DNA of 64,000 nucleotides from Pseudomonadota bacterium (GTDB lineage Bacteria > Pseudomonadota > Gammaproteobacteria > Steroidobacterales > Steroidobacteraceae). Below, in pieces: positions 48,820 through 57,254 of this stretch. The translations under genes and the position numbers were made by a program. The stretch spans positions 86,198 to 150,197 of the forward strand of contig CAUJIK010000054.1 in assembly GCA_963205255.1 (NCBI GenBank), in the 5' to 3' direction. The notes under the pieces are model-generated. The model did no database searches and was not told the DNA's origin. It saw nothing but the letters and a program-made list of their open reading frames with translations. The stretch's first letter is position 1; every line of letters starts with the position of its first letter.

Positions 48820-50040
48820 TCATCGCGCGGCGGGAGTTCCCGCCGGCCGGGGCGCGGGCGGCGGCGCATCGGCCGGCCACAGCAGCCACATCTGGCCCGG
48901 GTGCCGCATCCGGCCCGCCGCATCGCCCGCCCCTGCGCCCAGCCCGAAGAACAGGTCGGCGCGGATGCCGCCGCGTATGGCGCCGCCCGTGTCCTGCGCC
49001 AGCACCAGCCGCCGCAGCGGCTGGCCGCTCACGGGGTGGGTGGTGGAGAGGAAGAACGGCGCGCCCAGCGGCAGCCAGCGCGGATCGACCGCCACCGAGC
49101 GATCCGCCGTGAGCGGCACACCCAGCGCGCCGCGCGGCCCGCGCGCCGGATCCGCGAGCGCCTCCTCGCGAAAAAACACCACGCTGGGATTGCTGTTGAG
49201 CACCTCATCGCGGCGCCCGGGATGGCGGCGCAGCCAGTCGCGCAGGCCCGGCGCCGTGGCCTCATCCACCGTGAGCTCGCCGCGCTCCACCAGATAGCGG
49301 CCGATGGCCCGATAGGGATGACCATTCACATCGGCGAAAGCCATGCGCACCGTGCTGCCGTCAGTGAGCTGCACGCGGCCCGAACCCTGGATCTGCAGGA
49401 AGAACGCGTCCACGGGATCATCCACCCACAGCAGCTCGCGCCCCGCGAGTGCGCGGCCATCGGCCAGTTGCGCGCGATCCGGATAAGGCACCACGCGGCG
49501 CCCCTCCAGCCGCCCACGGATACGCTCGCCCTGCAGGGCCGGATAGAGCGCGCCCAGATCCACCGTGACCAGGTCTGGCGGCACGGCGTAGAGAGGCCAC
49601 TGGTAGGCCCCGGCACGCTGGCGCGCGCCACGCAGCACGGGCTCGTAGTAGCCGGTGATCAGGCCTTCGCGACTGGTCTGGCCGTTCTCGGTGAACACCA
49701 GCCGCCAGGGACGGAATTCGCGCTGCAGGAAGGCGCGTACCGCTGGCGCATCATCGGCGCGGACGGCTTTTGCCCGCGCGCAGGCCCCTGCGAAAGCCGC
49801 ATCGAGGCGCGAAGCGCCGCAGCTGGCCAGCAGCGCCGGCCACGCGGGCAACAGCGGGTCCGCCATCCAGCCCGGCAGATCATCCCAGCCCATCGTCTCG
49901 AAACGCAGTTCCGGCGGCGCGGGCGGGGATTCAGGCGCAGCCTCGGGAGACTGGACGACCAGGGTTGGCGTGCAGGCCGCAAGCAGCAGCAGACCGGACA
50001 ACAATGCGGCGCATGAGCGCGCGCGCCAGCGAACCGCCAT
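48820..50040 (-). CDS. mltA: Membrane-bound lytic murein transglycosylase A
   Basis: The 406-residue protein has a lipoprotein signal (LLSGLLLLAACTP), a MltA barrel domain (REGLITGYYEPVLRGAR; FFLQIQGSGRVQLTDG; VNGHPYRAIGRYLVERGEL) and the 3D-type catalytic motif VLAQDTGGAIRG with the essential Asp near the C-terminus. It cleaves peptidoglycan glycan strands at the outer membrane. The ATG at 50040 shares its A with the last base of the upstream GST stop (TGATG). The ORF-track start (50082) adds residues from within the GST gene. Confidence 0.94.
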   Translation of the reverse strand: MAVRWRARSCAALLSGLLLLAACTPTLVVQSPEAAPESPPAPPELRFETMGWDDLPGWMADPLLPAWPALLASCGASRLDAAFAGACARAKAVRADDAPAVRAFLQREFRPWRLVFTENGQTSREGLITGYYEPVLRGARQRAGAYQWPLYAVPPDLVTVDLGALYPALQGERIRGRLEGRRVVPYPDRAQLADGRALAGRELLWVDDPVDAFFLQIQGSGRVQLTDGSTVRMAFADVNGHPYRAIGRYLVERGELTVDEATAPGLRDWLRRHPGRRDEVLNSNPSVVFFREEALADPARGPRGALGVPLTADRSVAVDPRWLPLGAPFFLSTTHPVSGQPLRRLVLAQDTGGAIRGGIRADLFFGLGAGAGDAAGRMRHPGQMWLLWPADAPPPAPRPAGTPAAR

Positions 50041-50720
50041 CAGCGCCGCAGGTCCTGGATCAGTTCCGCGGACGCCAGGCATTCGCGCTCATGCCCCTCG
50101 TCGCGGAACGTTTCGAGCAGGGCCGCATCGGTCCATTCCTTCACGGCCGGGTGCGCGAGCAACCGCTCGACATAGCCGCGCGAACCCGCATCCACATCCA
50201 GACTCCAGGTCTGCACGCGCGTGGCCACCGGCGCATAGAACGCATCCGCCGCGCTGAATTCACTGCCGGCAAGCCAGGGCCCGCCGAAACGCGACAGACC
50301 CTCGCCCCACAGCTCCTGCAAGCGCGCGAGGTCCCGCGCCAGTTCCGGCGGCTGCGTCCGCAACCGCAGCCGCAATCCGATGTTCATCGAACAATGGGTG
50401 CGCAGCGCGGTGAATCCAGAATGCATTTCCGCCGCGGCGCTGCGCGCGAAAGCCCGCGCAGCGGCAGCGGCGGGCCACACGCCCGGATGACGCTCGGCAA
50501 CGTATTCGACGATGGCGAGCGAATCCCACACGCGCAGATCTGCGTCGGCAAGACAGGGAACGCGTCCGGTGGGCGAGAATTTATGGAAGTCGCCCGAACC
50601 ATGATTCAGATGGAAAGGCAGCAGATGTTCCTTGAAGGGGATGTCACGGGCGCGCAGCAGCACCCACGGCCGCATCGACCAGGACGAATAGTTCTTGTTG
50701 GCAATGATCAGCTCATACAC
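50040..50720 (-). CDS. Glutathione S-transferase family protein
   Basis: The 226-residue protein has a GST N-terminal domain starting ELIIANKNYSSWSMRPWVLLRARDIPFKE, with Ser residues at the catalytic position (SSWSMRPW), and KFSPTGRVPCL and VWDSLAIVEYVAER for glutathione contacts; the helical C-terminal domain has SEFSAADAFYAPVATRV. The NYSSWSMRPW type is typical of the uncharacterised YfcF-like subgroup. It is coupled to mltA by a 1-bp overlap. Confidence 0.9.
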   Translation of the reverse strand: MYELIIANKNYSSWSMRPWVLLRARDIPFKEHLLPFHLNHGSGDFHKFSPTGRVPCLADADLRVWDSLAIVEYVAERHPGVWPAAAAARAFARSAAAEMHSGFTALRTHCSMNIGLRLRLRTQPPELARDLARLQELWGEGLSRFGGPWLAGSEFSAADAFYAPVATRVQTWSLDVDAGSRGYVERLLAHPAVKEWTDAALLETFRDEGHERECLASAELIQDLRR

Positions 50721-50744
50721 GACACATCCTCCGTCGGCGGTGAT

Positions 50745-51080
50745 TCACCGCTGCAGCCGGTCGCCCACGCCCAGCAGCTCGGATTGGGTCAGCTCATAGG
50801 CGCATACGCCTTGCGGACCGTAGCTGCCGCGCGGGCTCAGGAGACCACGCACCACCACTTCCGACCGGCCTCCGGTCTCGAAGAACTCCGGCTGGATGGC
50901 AGGCGTCATGTCCGCGCCCTGGACGCAGATCCTTGCCTCCACCCCGGTCTGCACCAGATAGGCGCCGCTCGGGTCGTAGTGATATTCGCCGCGATAGGCG
51001 ATGGGCCGCGCGGGCGGATCCTGATGGCAGGCCGCGAGGCCGCAGAGCAGCGCCACCACGAAGATGATTTTCTCAGGCAT
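50745..51080 (-). CDS. Small hypothetical lipoprotein
   Basis: The 111-residue product from ATG 51080 has a lipoprotein signal peptide (MPEKIIFVVALLCGLAAC) and a compact mature part (AYRGEYHYDPSGAYLVQTGVEARICVQG; VVVRGLLSPRGSYGPQGVCAYEL) with a Cys pair that may form a disulfide. Family not recognised. Its start overlaps the rhodanese stop by 8 bp. The ORF-track start at 51341 runs through the rhodanese gene and is spurious. Confidence 0.75.
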   Translation of the reverse strand: MPEKIIFVVALLCGLAACHQDPPARPIAYRGEYHYDPSGAYLVQTGVEARICVQGADMTPAIQPEFFETGGRSEVVVRGLLSPRGSYGPQGVCAYELTQSELLGVGDRLQR

Positions 51081-51453
51081 CGACCGGCTTGCCCGCTGCC
51101 TGCCACGCCTTGAAGCCACCATCCAGATGCGCCACGTTCTGGTAACCGAGCTGGCGCAGCGCATGGGCGGCCAGCGCGGAGCGGCCACCGGAGGCGCAGT
51201 GAAGAATGATGCGTCTTGCCGGATCGAGTTCGGGCTTGTGGAGCGGGCAGGCCGGATCGGCGTAGAACTCCAGCATGCCGCGCGAAGCGTGCACCGATCC
51301 TGCGATGGTGCCGCAGGCCAGCTCCGGCGCGTCACGCACATCCACCAGCGTCGCCTTGCCCGCGGCCATCTCGGCCTGCACCTGATCCGGCGTCAGGTTC
51401 TCGATGCCGCTCCTGGCTTCCTGGACGAGCTGTGCCGCAGTCTTGATCGTCAT
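51073..51453 (-). CDS. Single-domain rhodanese-like protein
   Basis: The 126-residue protein has the rhodanese fold motifs VDVRDAPELACGTIAGSVHASRGML and the active-site loop ILHCASGGRSALAAHALRQLGY with the catalytic Cys, ending VAHLDGGFKAWQAAGKPV. It could transfer sulfane sulfur, or use the Cys loop otherwise. It overlaps DUF488 upstream (ATGA) and the lipoprotein gene downstream (8 bp). Confidence 0.93.
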   Translation of the reverse strand: MTIKTAAQLVQEARSGIENLTPDQVQAEMAAGKATLVDVRDAPELACGTIAGSVHASRGMLEFYADPACPLHKPELDPARRIILHCASGGRSALAAHALRQLGYQNVAHLDGGFKAWQAAGKPVDA

Positions 51454-51812
51454 GCATCACCTTTTGTCGATTGATCCAGAAGCTCCAACAGAACAACCGC
51501 GTTGTTGTGGAGCTCATCCTTCGCGCCATACACCAGCGTCGCACTGCCCTTGCCGACATGGCTCTTCAGCAGCGCCACCTGCTCGGGATGCCCGGACAGC
51601 TCGGCGCGATACCGCTTCCTGAACTGCGCCCATTTGCGCGGGTCATGGCCGAACCACTTGCGCAGGGCGTCGCTGGGCGCAACTTCCTTGAGCCAGATGT
51701 CCACCCGCGCATTCGCTTTCGACAGGCCTCGCGGCCAGAGTCTGTCCACGAGGATGCGCACGCCGTCGGAAGCGACGGGCCGCTCATAGACCCGCTTGAT
51801 CCTGAGCTTCAT
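51450..51812 (-). CDS. DUF488 family protein
   Basis: The 120-residue protein from ATG 51812 shows the DUF488 pattern: IKRVYERPVASDGVRILVDRLWPRGLSKANARVDIWLKEVAPSDALRKWFGHDPRKW, then LLKSHVGKGSATLVYGAKDELHNNAVVL. Function is unknown. It heads the coupled run DUF488-rhodanese-lipoprotein, with GST and mltA following on the same strand. The longer ORF start (52010) overlaps the divergent UDG-like gene and was rejected. Confidence 0.9.
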   Translation of the reverse strand: MKLRIKRVYERPVASDGVRILVDRLWPRGLSKANARVDIWLKEVAPSDALRKWFGHDPRKWAQFRKRYRAELSGHPEQVALLKSHVGKGSATLVYGAKDELHNNAVVLLELLDQSTKGDA

Positions 51813-51844
51813 CGCCTTCGAGTGTACTAGCATTCCCCGTATCC

Positions 51845-52441
51845 ATGACTTCCCCGTTGACACGAACCCTGCGGCGGATCCGGCGCTGCAGGCTGTGCGA
51901 GACGCAGTTGCCACTGGGCCCGCGGCCTGTGCTCCAGGCCGCCGCGCAGGCCCGCATCCTGATCGCTTCGCAGGCGCCGGGCAGGAAGGTCCATGAATCG
52001 GGGCGGCCATTCGCCGATGCCAGCGGCGACCGGCTGCGCGACTGGCTCGGCATGTCCGCGGAACAGTTCTACGATGAACAGCTGGTCGCCATCGTGCCGA
52101 TGGGCTTCTGCTATCCAGGCCGTGGTCATGGTGGCGATCTTCCGCCTCGCCCCGAGTGCGCTTCCCGCTGGCGGGCGCCTGTGCTGGCGGGGCTGCCGAA
52201 CCTCGCGCTGACGCTGGTCATCGGGCGCTATGCCATGGCCTATCACCTGCCGCAGGCAGGTACTGCCGTCACCGATGTGGTGCGGCGATGGCGCGAATTC
52301 TGGCCCGAAGTGGTTCCGCTGCCGCACCCCAGCCCGCGCAACAACATCTGGCTGCGCCGCAATCCCTGGTTCGAAGCGGAGCTGATCCCTCAGCTCCGGC
52401 AACGTGTCTCAGCCCTGCTGCGCGGTCGCAGTCAGGACTGA
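51845..52441 (+). CDS. Uracil-DNA glycosylase family protein
   Basis: The 198-residue protein has the UDG superfamily N-terminal motif [31 protein letters not shown] and the C-terminal HPSPRNNIW motif with the catalytic-region His. Only one Cys pair (CRLC) is near the N-terminus, so a full 4Fe-4S site as in family 4 enzymes is doubtful. It would remove uracil or another damaged base from DNA; the exact substrate is uncertain. It is convergent with gcvP and overlaps its 3' end by 10 bp. Confidence 0.88.
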   Translation: MTSPLTRTLRRIRRCRLCETQLPLGPRPVLQAAAQARILIASQAPGRKVHESGRPFADASGDRLRDWLGMSAEQFYDEQLVAIVPMGFCYPGRGHGGDLPPRPECASRWRAPVLAGLPNLALTLVIGRYAMAYHLPQAGTAVTDVVRRWREFWPEVVPLPHPSPRNNIWLRRNPWFEAELIPQLRQRVSALLRGRSQD

Positions 52442-55341
52442 TAGTCCGACACCGGCGGACAGGAACAGCTCAGGTTCCGGTCCCCCCACACATTGTCCAC
52501 GCGGGAGACGGGCGACCAGTACTTGTTCGCGCGCAGCGACTTCAGCGGATAGGCCGCGTCCTCCCGCCCATAGGCATGCTTCCACTCATTCGCCACCAGT
52601 GCCTCGGCGGTGTGCGGCGCATTGCGCAGCGGGTTGTCGTTGCGATCCCATTCGCCGGCGGCCACTTTGTCGATCTCGCCGCGGATCGCGATCATGGCGT
52701 CGCAGAAGCGGTCCAGCTCGGCAAGGGATTCGCTTTCGGTGGGTTCGACCATCAACGTTCCGGCCACCGGAAAACTCAGTGTGGGCGCATGGAAGCCATA
52801 GTCGATGAGACGCTTGGCGACATCCTCGGCGCTGACGCCGCTGACATCCTTCAGCTCACGCAGATCCACGATGCACTCATGCGCCACGCCGCCACCGACG
52901 ATGCCTTCGATATTGCCGCTGAAGTGGATGTCGAAATGCGGCGCCAGCCTTGCGGTGACATAGTTGGCTGTGAGCAGGGCCATCTCGGTGGCGAGGCGCA
53001 GGCCCTCGGCGCCCATCATGCGGATGTACATCCAGCTGATCGGCAGCGCAGCGGCATTGCCCAGCGCCGCGGCGGACACCGGCCCAACCGCTGCATCAGC
53101 CGCAGCCGCGCCAGGGTCCGCCGGCAGGAAAGGCACCAGATCCTTCGCAACGCACACCGGACCGACACCGGGCCCACCGCCGCCATGAGGGATACAGAAG
53201 GTCTTGTGCAGGTTCAGATGGCTGACATCGCCGCCGAACCTGCCCGGAGCCGCGATGCCCGCCAGCGCATTGAGGTTCGCGCCGTCCACATACACGCGGC
53301 CGCCGGCCTTGCGCACCTCGGCGCAGATCTCCTTCACATGGGGATCGTAGATGCCATAGGTGGAAGGGTAGGTGATCATGATCGCCGCGAGAGTCGCGGC
53401 ATGCTGCTGGCACTTCGCGCTCAGGTCGACCATGTCGACATTGCCGAGCGCATCGCACTTTACCACCACCACCTGCATGCCGACCATCTGCGCGCTGGCC
53501 GGGTTGGTGCCATGCGCGGATTCGGGGATGAGGCAGACCTTGCGCGCATGATCGCCGCGGGACTCATGCCAGGCGCGGATGGCCAGCAGGCCGGCGTATT
53601 CGCCCTGTGAGCCGGCATTGGGCTGCAGGCTCACATCCGCGTAGCCAGTCACTTCGGCAAGCCACTTCCTGAGCTGGCGCGAAAGCTCGGCATAACCTTC
53701 CAGCTGATCAGCGGGCGCGAAGGGATGAACGTGGGTGAACTCCGGCCACGTCATCGGCAGCATTTCGCTGGTGGCGTTGAGCTTCATGGTGCAGGAGCCC
53801 AGCGGAATCATGGTCCGGTCCAGCGCCAGATCCTTGTCCGCGAGCCGCCGCAGATAGCGCAGCATCTCGGTTTCGGTGCGGTAGCGCGAGAACGTCGGAT
53901 GCGTCAGGAAATCGCTGCCGCGCAGCAGTTCGGCCGGCAGCAGCGAAGCGGCGTCGCCGCGGACCTTGTCCCAGACCGCGACCTGGCCATTGCCCGCGCC
54001 GGCGGCAGAAACGGCGGCCCAGATGGCTTCGATGACCGCTGGCGTCGTGGTTTCATCGAGGCTGGCGCTGACGGAGCCCGCCGACGCGTGCCGCAGGTTG
54101 ATGCCGCGTTCCAGCGCCGCGTGCAGCACCGCATTGGTCCTGTCACCGGTGTGGATCTCCACCGTATCGAATGCGTGCCGGTTGATACGGCGCAGACCCA
54201 TCTGCCCCAGGCCCGCGGCAAGCACCGCTGTCAGCTGCGCGATGCGGCGCGCAATGCGCACCAGCCCTTCGCGCCCGTGATAGACGGCATACATGCTCGC
54301 CACGACGGCCGGCAGCACCTGCGCGGTGCAGATGTTCGAGGTGGCCTTGTCCCGGCGGATGTGCTGTTCGCGCGTCTGCAGCGCCAGACGGAAAGCCGGC
54401 CTGCCCTTCGCGTCGATGCTCACGCCAACCAGCCGCCCGGGAAGCGAGCGCTTCCATTCATCACGGGTCGCCATGTAGGCCGCATGCGGGCCGCCACAAC
54501 CCATGGGCATTCCGAAACGCTGCGTGGTGCCCACGCAGATGTCCGCGCCCTGTTCGCCGGGAGGCGTCAGCAGCGCAAGCGCCAGCAGGTCGGCCGAGAC
54601 GATGACCAGGCCGCCGCGCGCATGCACGGCCTGCGCGATCTGCCGCAGGTCGTGCACTTCGCCGGTGACGCCAGGGAACTGCAGCAGCACCGCATAGGAA
54701 TCGGCCGTGGCCGCTTCCGCGACGGGCCCGACGACCACCTCCACATCCAGCGGCCGCGCGCGCGTCTTCAGCACGGCGATGGTCTGCGGCAGCACATCGT
54801 CGGCGACGAAGATGCGACGGGAACCGGCTTTCTTCTGCACGCGCAGCGCCATGGCCATGGCTTCGGCCGCTGCCGTGGCCTCGTCCAGCAGCGAAGCATT
54901 CGCTACGTCCAGGCCGGTGAGGTCCGTGATCATGGTCTGGAAGTTGAGCAGCGCCTCCAGCCTGCCCTGCGAGATCTCCGCCTGATACGGCGTATAGGCC
55001 GTGTACCAGGCGGGGCTCTCGAGGATGTTGCGCAGGATGACGCCCGGCGTCACCGTGCCGTGGTAGCCCTGCCCGATGCAGCTGGTCAGGATCCTGTTCC
55101 TGCCGGCAATGGCGCGCAGTTCGGCAAGCGCCTCTTCCTCGCTCGCGGGCGCGGGCAGCCGCGGTGGCTGCCCATCGACGATGGCGGCCGGAACCACCGC
55201 GTCCACCAGCGCGCGCCGCGAGGCGGCGCCGATGACGCGGAGCATGTGGGCTTCATCCGCCGCGGAAGGGCCGATGTGGCGATGAACGAAGGCCGCGACC
55301 GATTGCGGATCGGCGCTGACGCCGGTAGCTGTGGACTGCAT
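52432..55341 (-). CDS. gcvP: Glycine dehydrogenase (decarboxylating), P-protein
   Basis: The 969-residue fused P-protein decarboxylates glycine with PLP and passes the aminomethyl group to GcvH. It starts with [17 protein letters not shown], contains [15 protein letters not shown]-like [14 protein letters not shown], the N-half [18 protein letters not shown], the C-half [19 protein letters not shown] and the PLP Lys in [19 protein letters not shown], ending [15 protein letters not shown]. Last gene of gcvT-gcvH-gcvP, 2 bp after gcvH, under the tandem glycine riboswitch. Confidence 0.97.
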   Translation of the reverse strand: MQSTATGVSADPQSVAAFVHRHIGPSAADEAHMLRVIGAASRRALVDAVVPAAIVDGQPPRLPAPASEEEALAELRAIAGRNRILTSCIGQGYHGTVTPGVILRNILESPAWYTAYTPYQAEISQGRLEALLNFQTMITDLTGLDVANASLLDEATAAAEAMAMALRVQKKAGSRRIFVADDVLPQTIAVLKTRARPLDVEVVVGPVAEAATADSYAVLLQFPGVTGEVHDLRQIAQAVHARGGLVIVSADLLALALLTPPGEQGADICVGTTQRFGMPMGCGGPHAAYMATRDEWKRSLPGRLVGVSIDAKGRPAFRLALQTREQHIRRDKATSNICTAQVLPAVVASMYAVYHGREGLVRIARRIAQLTAVLAAGLGQMGLRRINRHAFDTVEIHTGDRTNAVLHAALERGINLRHASAGSVSASLDETTTPAVIEAIWAAVSAAGAGNGQVAVWDKVRGDAASLLPAELLRGSDFLTHPTFSRYRTETEMLRYLRRLADKDLALDRTMIPLGSCTMKLNATSEMLPMTWPEFTHVHPFAPADQLEGYAELSRQLRKWLAEVTGYADVSLQPNAGSQGEYAGLLAIRAWHESRGDHARKVCLIPESAHGTNPASAQMVGMQVVVVKCDALGNVDMVDLSAKCQQHAATLAAIMITYPSTYGIYDPHVKEICAEVRKAGGRVYVDGANLNALAGIAAPGRFGGDVSHLNLHKTFCIPHGGGGPGVGPVCVAKDLVPFLPADPGAAAADAAVGPVSAAALGNAAALPISWMYIRMMGAEGLRLATEMALLTANYVTARLAPHFDIHFSGNIEGIVGGGVAHECIVDLRELKDVSGVSAEDVAKRLIDYGFHAPTLSFPVAGTLMVEPTESESLAELDRFCDAMIAIRGEIDKVAAGEWDRNDNPLRNAPHTAEALVANEWKHAYGREDAAYPLKSLRANKYWSPVSRVDNVWGDRNLSCSCPPVSDYQS

Positions 55342-55343
55342 GA

Positions 55344-55718
55344 TTACTGTGCTTCGAGCAATTTCTCGTAGGCCGCCTTGTCGAGCAGCGAATCCAGCTC
55401 GCTGCTGTCCTCGATCCGGATGCGGAAGAACCAGCCGGCTCCTTCCGGATCGGCGTTGGCCAGCGCCGGGTCGGCGCGCAGCGCCTCATTGACCTCGACC
55501 ACCTCGCCGCTGACCGGCGTGTAAAGGTCGGACGCGGCCTTCACCGATTCGATGGTGCCGGCGACCGCGCCCTTCTCGAGTTTCGCGCCGACTTCCGGCA
55601 GTTCGACATAGACGATGTCGCCGAGCGCGGAGCTTGCATGCTGCGTGATGCCGATCGTGGCCTGCGCGGGATCGGAGTGGTCGAGCCACTCATGCTCAAC
55701 GGTGAATTGGATGGTCAT
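55344..55718 (-). CDS. gcvH: Glycine cleavage system H-protein
   Basis: The 124-residue lipoyl carrier has [33 protein letters not shown] and the lipoylated Lys in [24 protein letters not shown]. It shuttles the aminomethyl group between P and T proteins and the reduced lipoate to L protein. It lies 41 bp after gcvT. No gcvL (dihydrolipoamide dehydrogenase) is in the window; it is probably shared with other complexes. Confidence 0.97.
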   Translation of the reverse strand: MTIQFTVEHEWLDHSDPAQATIGITQHASSALGDIVYVELPEVGAKLEKGAVAGTIESVKAASDLYTPVSGEVVEVNEALRADPALANADPEGAGWFFRIRIEDSSELDSLLDKAAYEKLLEAQ

Positions 55719-55759
55719 TTGCTTTCAGGACTCCCGGAACGGATTTTGAGAATTCTCTA

Positions 55760-56887
55760 TCAAGGATTGCGCACGTAGCGGTGCGCGACGAATGGCGGAG
55801 CGACCACGCGCATCGGCACGCTGCTGCTGCGGACGATGGCGTCGACATGGCCGCCGACTGCCGCGGCCTCGCGCTGCACGTAGGCCAGCGCGATGGGATG
55901 GCCCAAGGTGGGCGACAGTGTGCCGGACGTGATCACACCGACCTGCGCGCCATCCACCATCAGCGCCGTGCCGGCGCGGACTGGCATGCGGCCTTCGGCC
56001 ACCAGCCCCACTCTCTTGCGCGGCGGGGGATTTGCGAGCTGGCTTGCGACGACATCCGATCCCGGATAGCCGCCCGCTCGCTCGCCGCCAGGCCGGCGCA
56101 CCTTGGGAATGGCCCAGCCGAGGCCGGCTTCGATCGGCGTGGTCTCGAGGCCGATGTCATTGCCATGCAGGCAGAGGCCGGCTTCCAGCCTCAGGGTATC
56201 GCGCGCGCCCAGACCGGCCGGCGCAACTCCCGGCGCATCGAGAAGCCGCTGCGCCAGCTCTTCGGCGCGGTCCGCCGGCACGGAAATCTCGAACCCGTCC
56301 TCACCGGTGTATCCGGAGCGGGTGGCATAGCAGGGGATTCCGGCAATGCTGGCCGCCGCGCCGCTCATGAATGACAGCCGCAGGAGTTCCGGGGCCAGCG
56401 ACTGCATGACGCTCGCCGCCGCCGGGCCCTGCAGCGCAAGCAGCGCCTGGTCTGCCAGCGGCCGGATCTCGCAGCGCTGCCCGATGGCCGCATTCAGGTG
56501 GGCAAGGTCGGCTTCCTTGTTGGCGGCGTTGACCACCAGCACCAGGCCCTCGTCGCGGCGAGTCACCATGATGTCGTCGAGGATGCCGCCGCGGGGCGTG
56601 GTGAAGAAACTGTAGCGCTGCTGGTTCAGCGCCAGCCCCGCGATGTCGGCCGACACCAGCGTCTCCAGCGCCGCCGCCGCATCGCTGCCCGCGAGCAGCA
56701 CCTGCCCCATGTGCGAAACGTCGAAAAGAGCGGCACCCGTACGGCAGGCATGATGCTCGGCGAGGATTCCCGCCGGATACGACACCGGCATCTGGTAGCC
56801 GGCGAAGGGCACCAGCCGCGCGCCAAGCCGGGCATGCAGGGAAAGGAGCGGCGTATTGAGAAGAGCAGCGGATTGAGAGCTGGACAT
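55760..56887 (-). CDS. gcvT: Glycine cleavage system T-protein (aminomethyltransferase)
   Basis: The 375-residue enzyme moves the methylene group to tetrahydrofolate and releases ammonia. It has TPLLSLHARLGARLVPFAGYQMPVSY, FDVSHMGQVLLAG, YSFFTTPRGGILDDIMVTR (catalytic Asp), YTGEDGFEISVP and LEAGLCLHGNDIG. ATG 56887 follows the riboswitch by about 70 nt; the longer ORF start at 57190 would run through the riboswitch and is wrong. First gene of the gcvTHP operon. Confidence 0.96.
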   Translation of the reverse strand: MSSSQSAALLNTPLLSLHARLGARLVPFAGYQMPVSYPAGILAEHHACRTGAALFDVSHMGQVLLAGSDAAAALETLVSADIAGLALNQQRYSFFTTPRGGILDDIMVTRRDEGLVLVVNAANKEADLAHLNAAIGQRCEIRPLADQALLALQGPAAASVMQSLAPELLRLSFMSGAAASIAGIPCYATRSGYTGEDGFEISVPADRAEELAQRLLDAPGVAPAGLGARDTLRLEAGLCLHGNDIGLETTPIEAGLGWAIPKVRRPGGERAGGYPGSDVVASQLANPPPRKRVGLVAEGRMPVRAGTALMVDGAQVGVITSGTLSPTLGHPIALAYVQREAAAVGGHVDAIVRSSSVPMRVVAPPFVAHRYVRNP

Positions 56888-56957
56888 GGTGGAGAGCCCC
56901 TGACACGTCAAATCCATGGAGCAGACGCGCCACGAGGCGCACCCACACCGACCTGAC

Positions 56958-57175
56958 CGTGCTGTCCGCTTTACCTGAGAGATTCGCGTGGCGCCCGCAA
57001 AAGCCGAACACCGCGCTTGCCCCTTCGGCGGACCTGCTCGAGGCAGGCCTCTCTCCAGCTCGGAACACCCCTTTTCGGGTGTTAGCCAGTCCTTGTTACC
57101 TGAGCGTTCAACAGGAGAACAACCCGCCTGCCTTCGCCTTCGGTGGCCCTTGGAAAAGGGCTCTCTTCTAGCTGG
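56958..57175 (-). promoter_or_regulatory. Tandem glycine riboswitch upstream of gcvTHP
   Basis: On the minus strand two glycine aptamers are recognisable. The first has AGAGAGCCC, CACCGAAGGCGAAGG and CTCAGGTAACAAGGACTG; the second has CTGGAGAGAGGCC, CGCCGAAGGGGCAAGC and TCTCTCAGGTAAAGCGGACAG. A short linker with a CACCCG/CGGGTG-type hairpin (AACACCCGAAAAGGGGTGTT) lies between them. Glycine binding normally turns gcv genes on. The 5' edge coincides with the expected start from the promoter at 57181-57209. Confidence 0.95.
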
Positions 57176-57180
57176 GCGGC

Positions 57181-57209
57181 AGGATAACAACTCCCCCTTT
57201 TGCTGTCAT
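57181..57209 (-). promoter_or_regulatory. Sigma-70 promoter for the glycine riboswitch-gcvTHP operon
   Basis: On the minus strand ATGACA (57209-57204), a 17-bp spacer and TATCCT (57186-57181) give a near-consensus promoter; start of transcription would fall at about 57174, the 5' edge of the first aptamer. Confidence 0.65.
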
Positions 57210-57254
57210 CATAAGGGTTCTTTTTCGAAGCTTCGTTGCTCACCGAGGTGCCCC

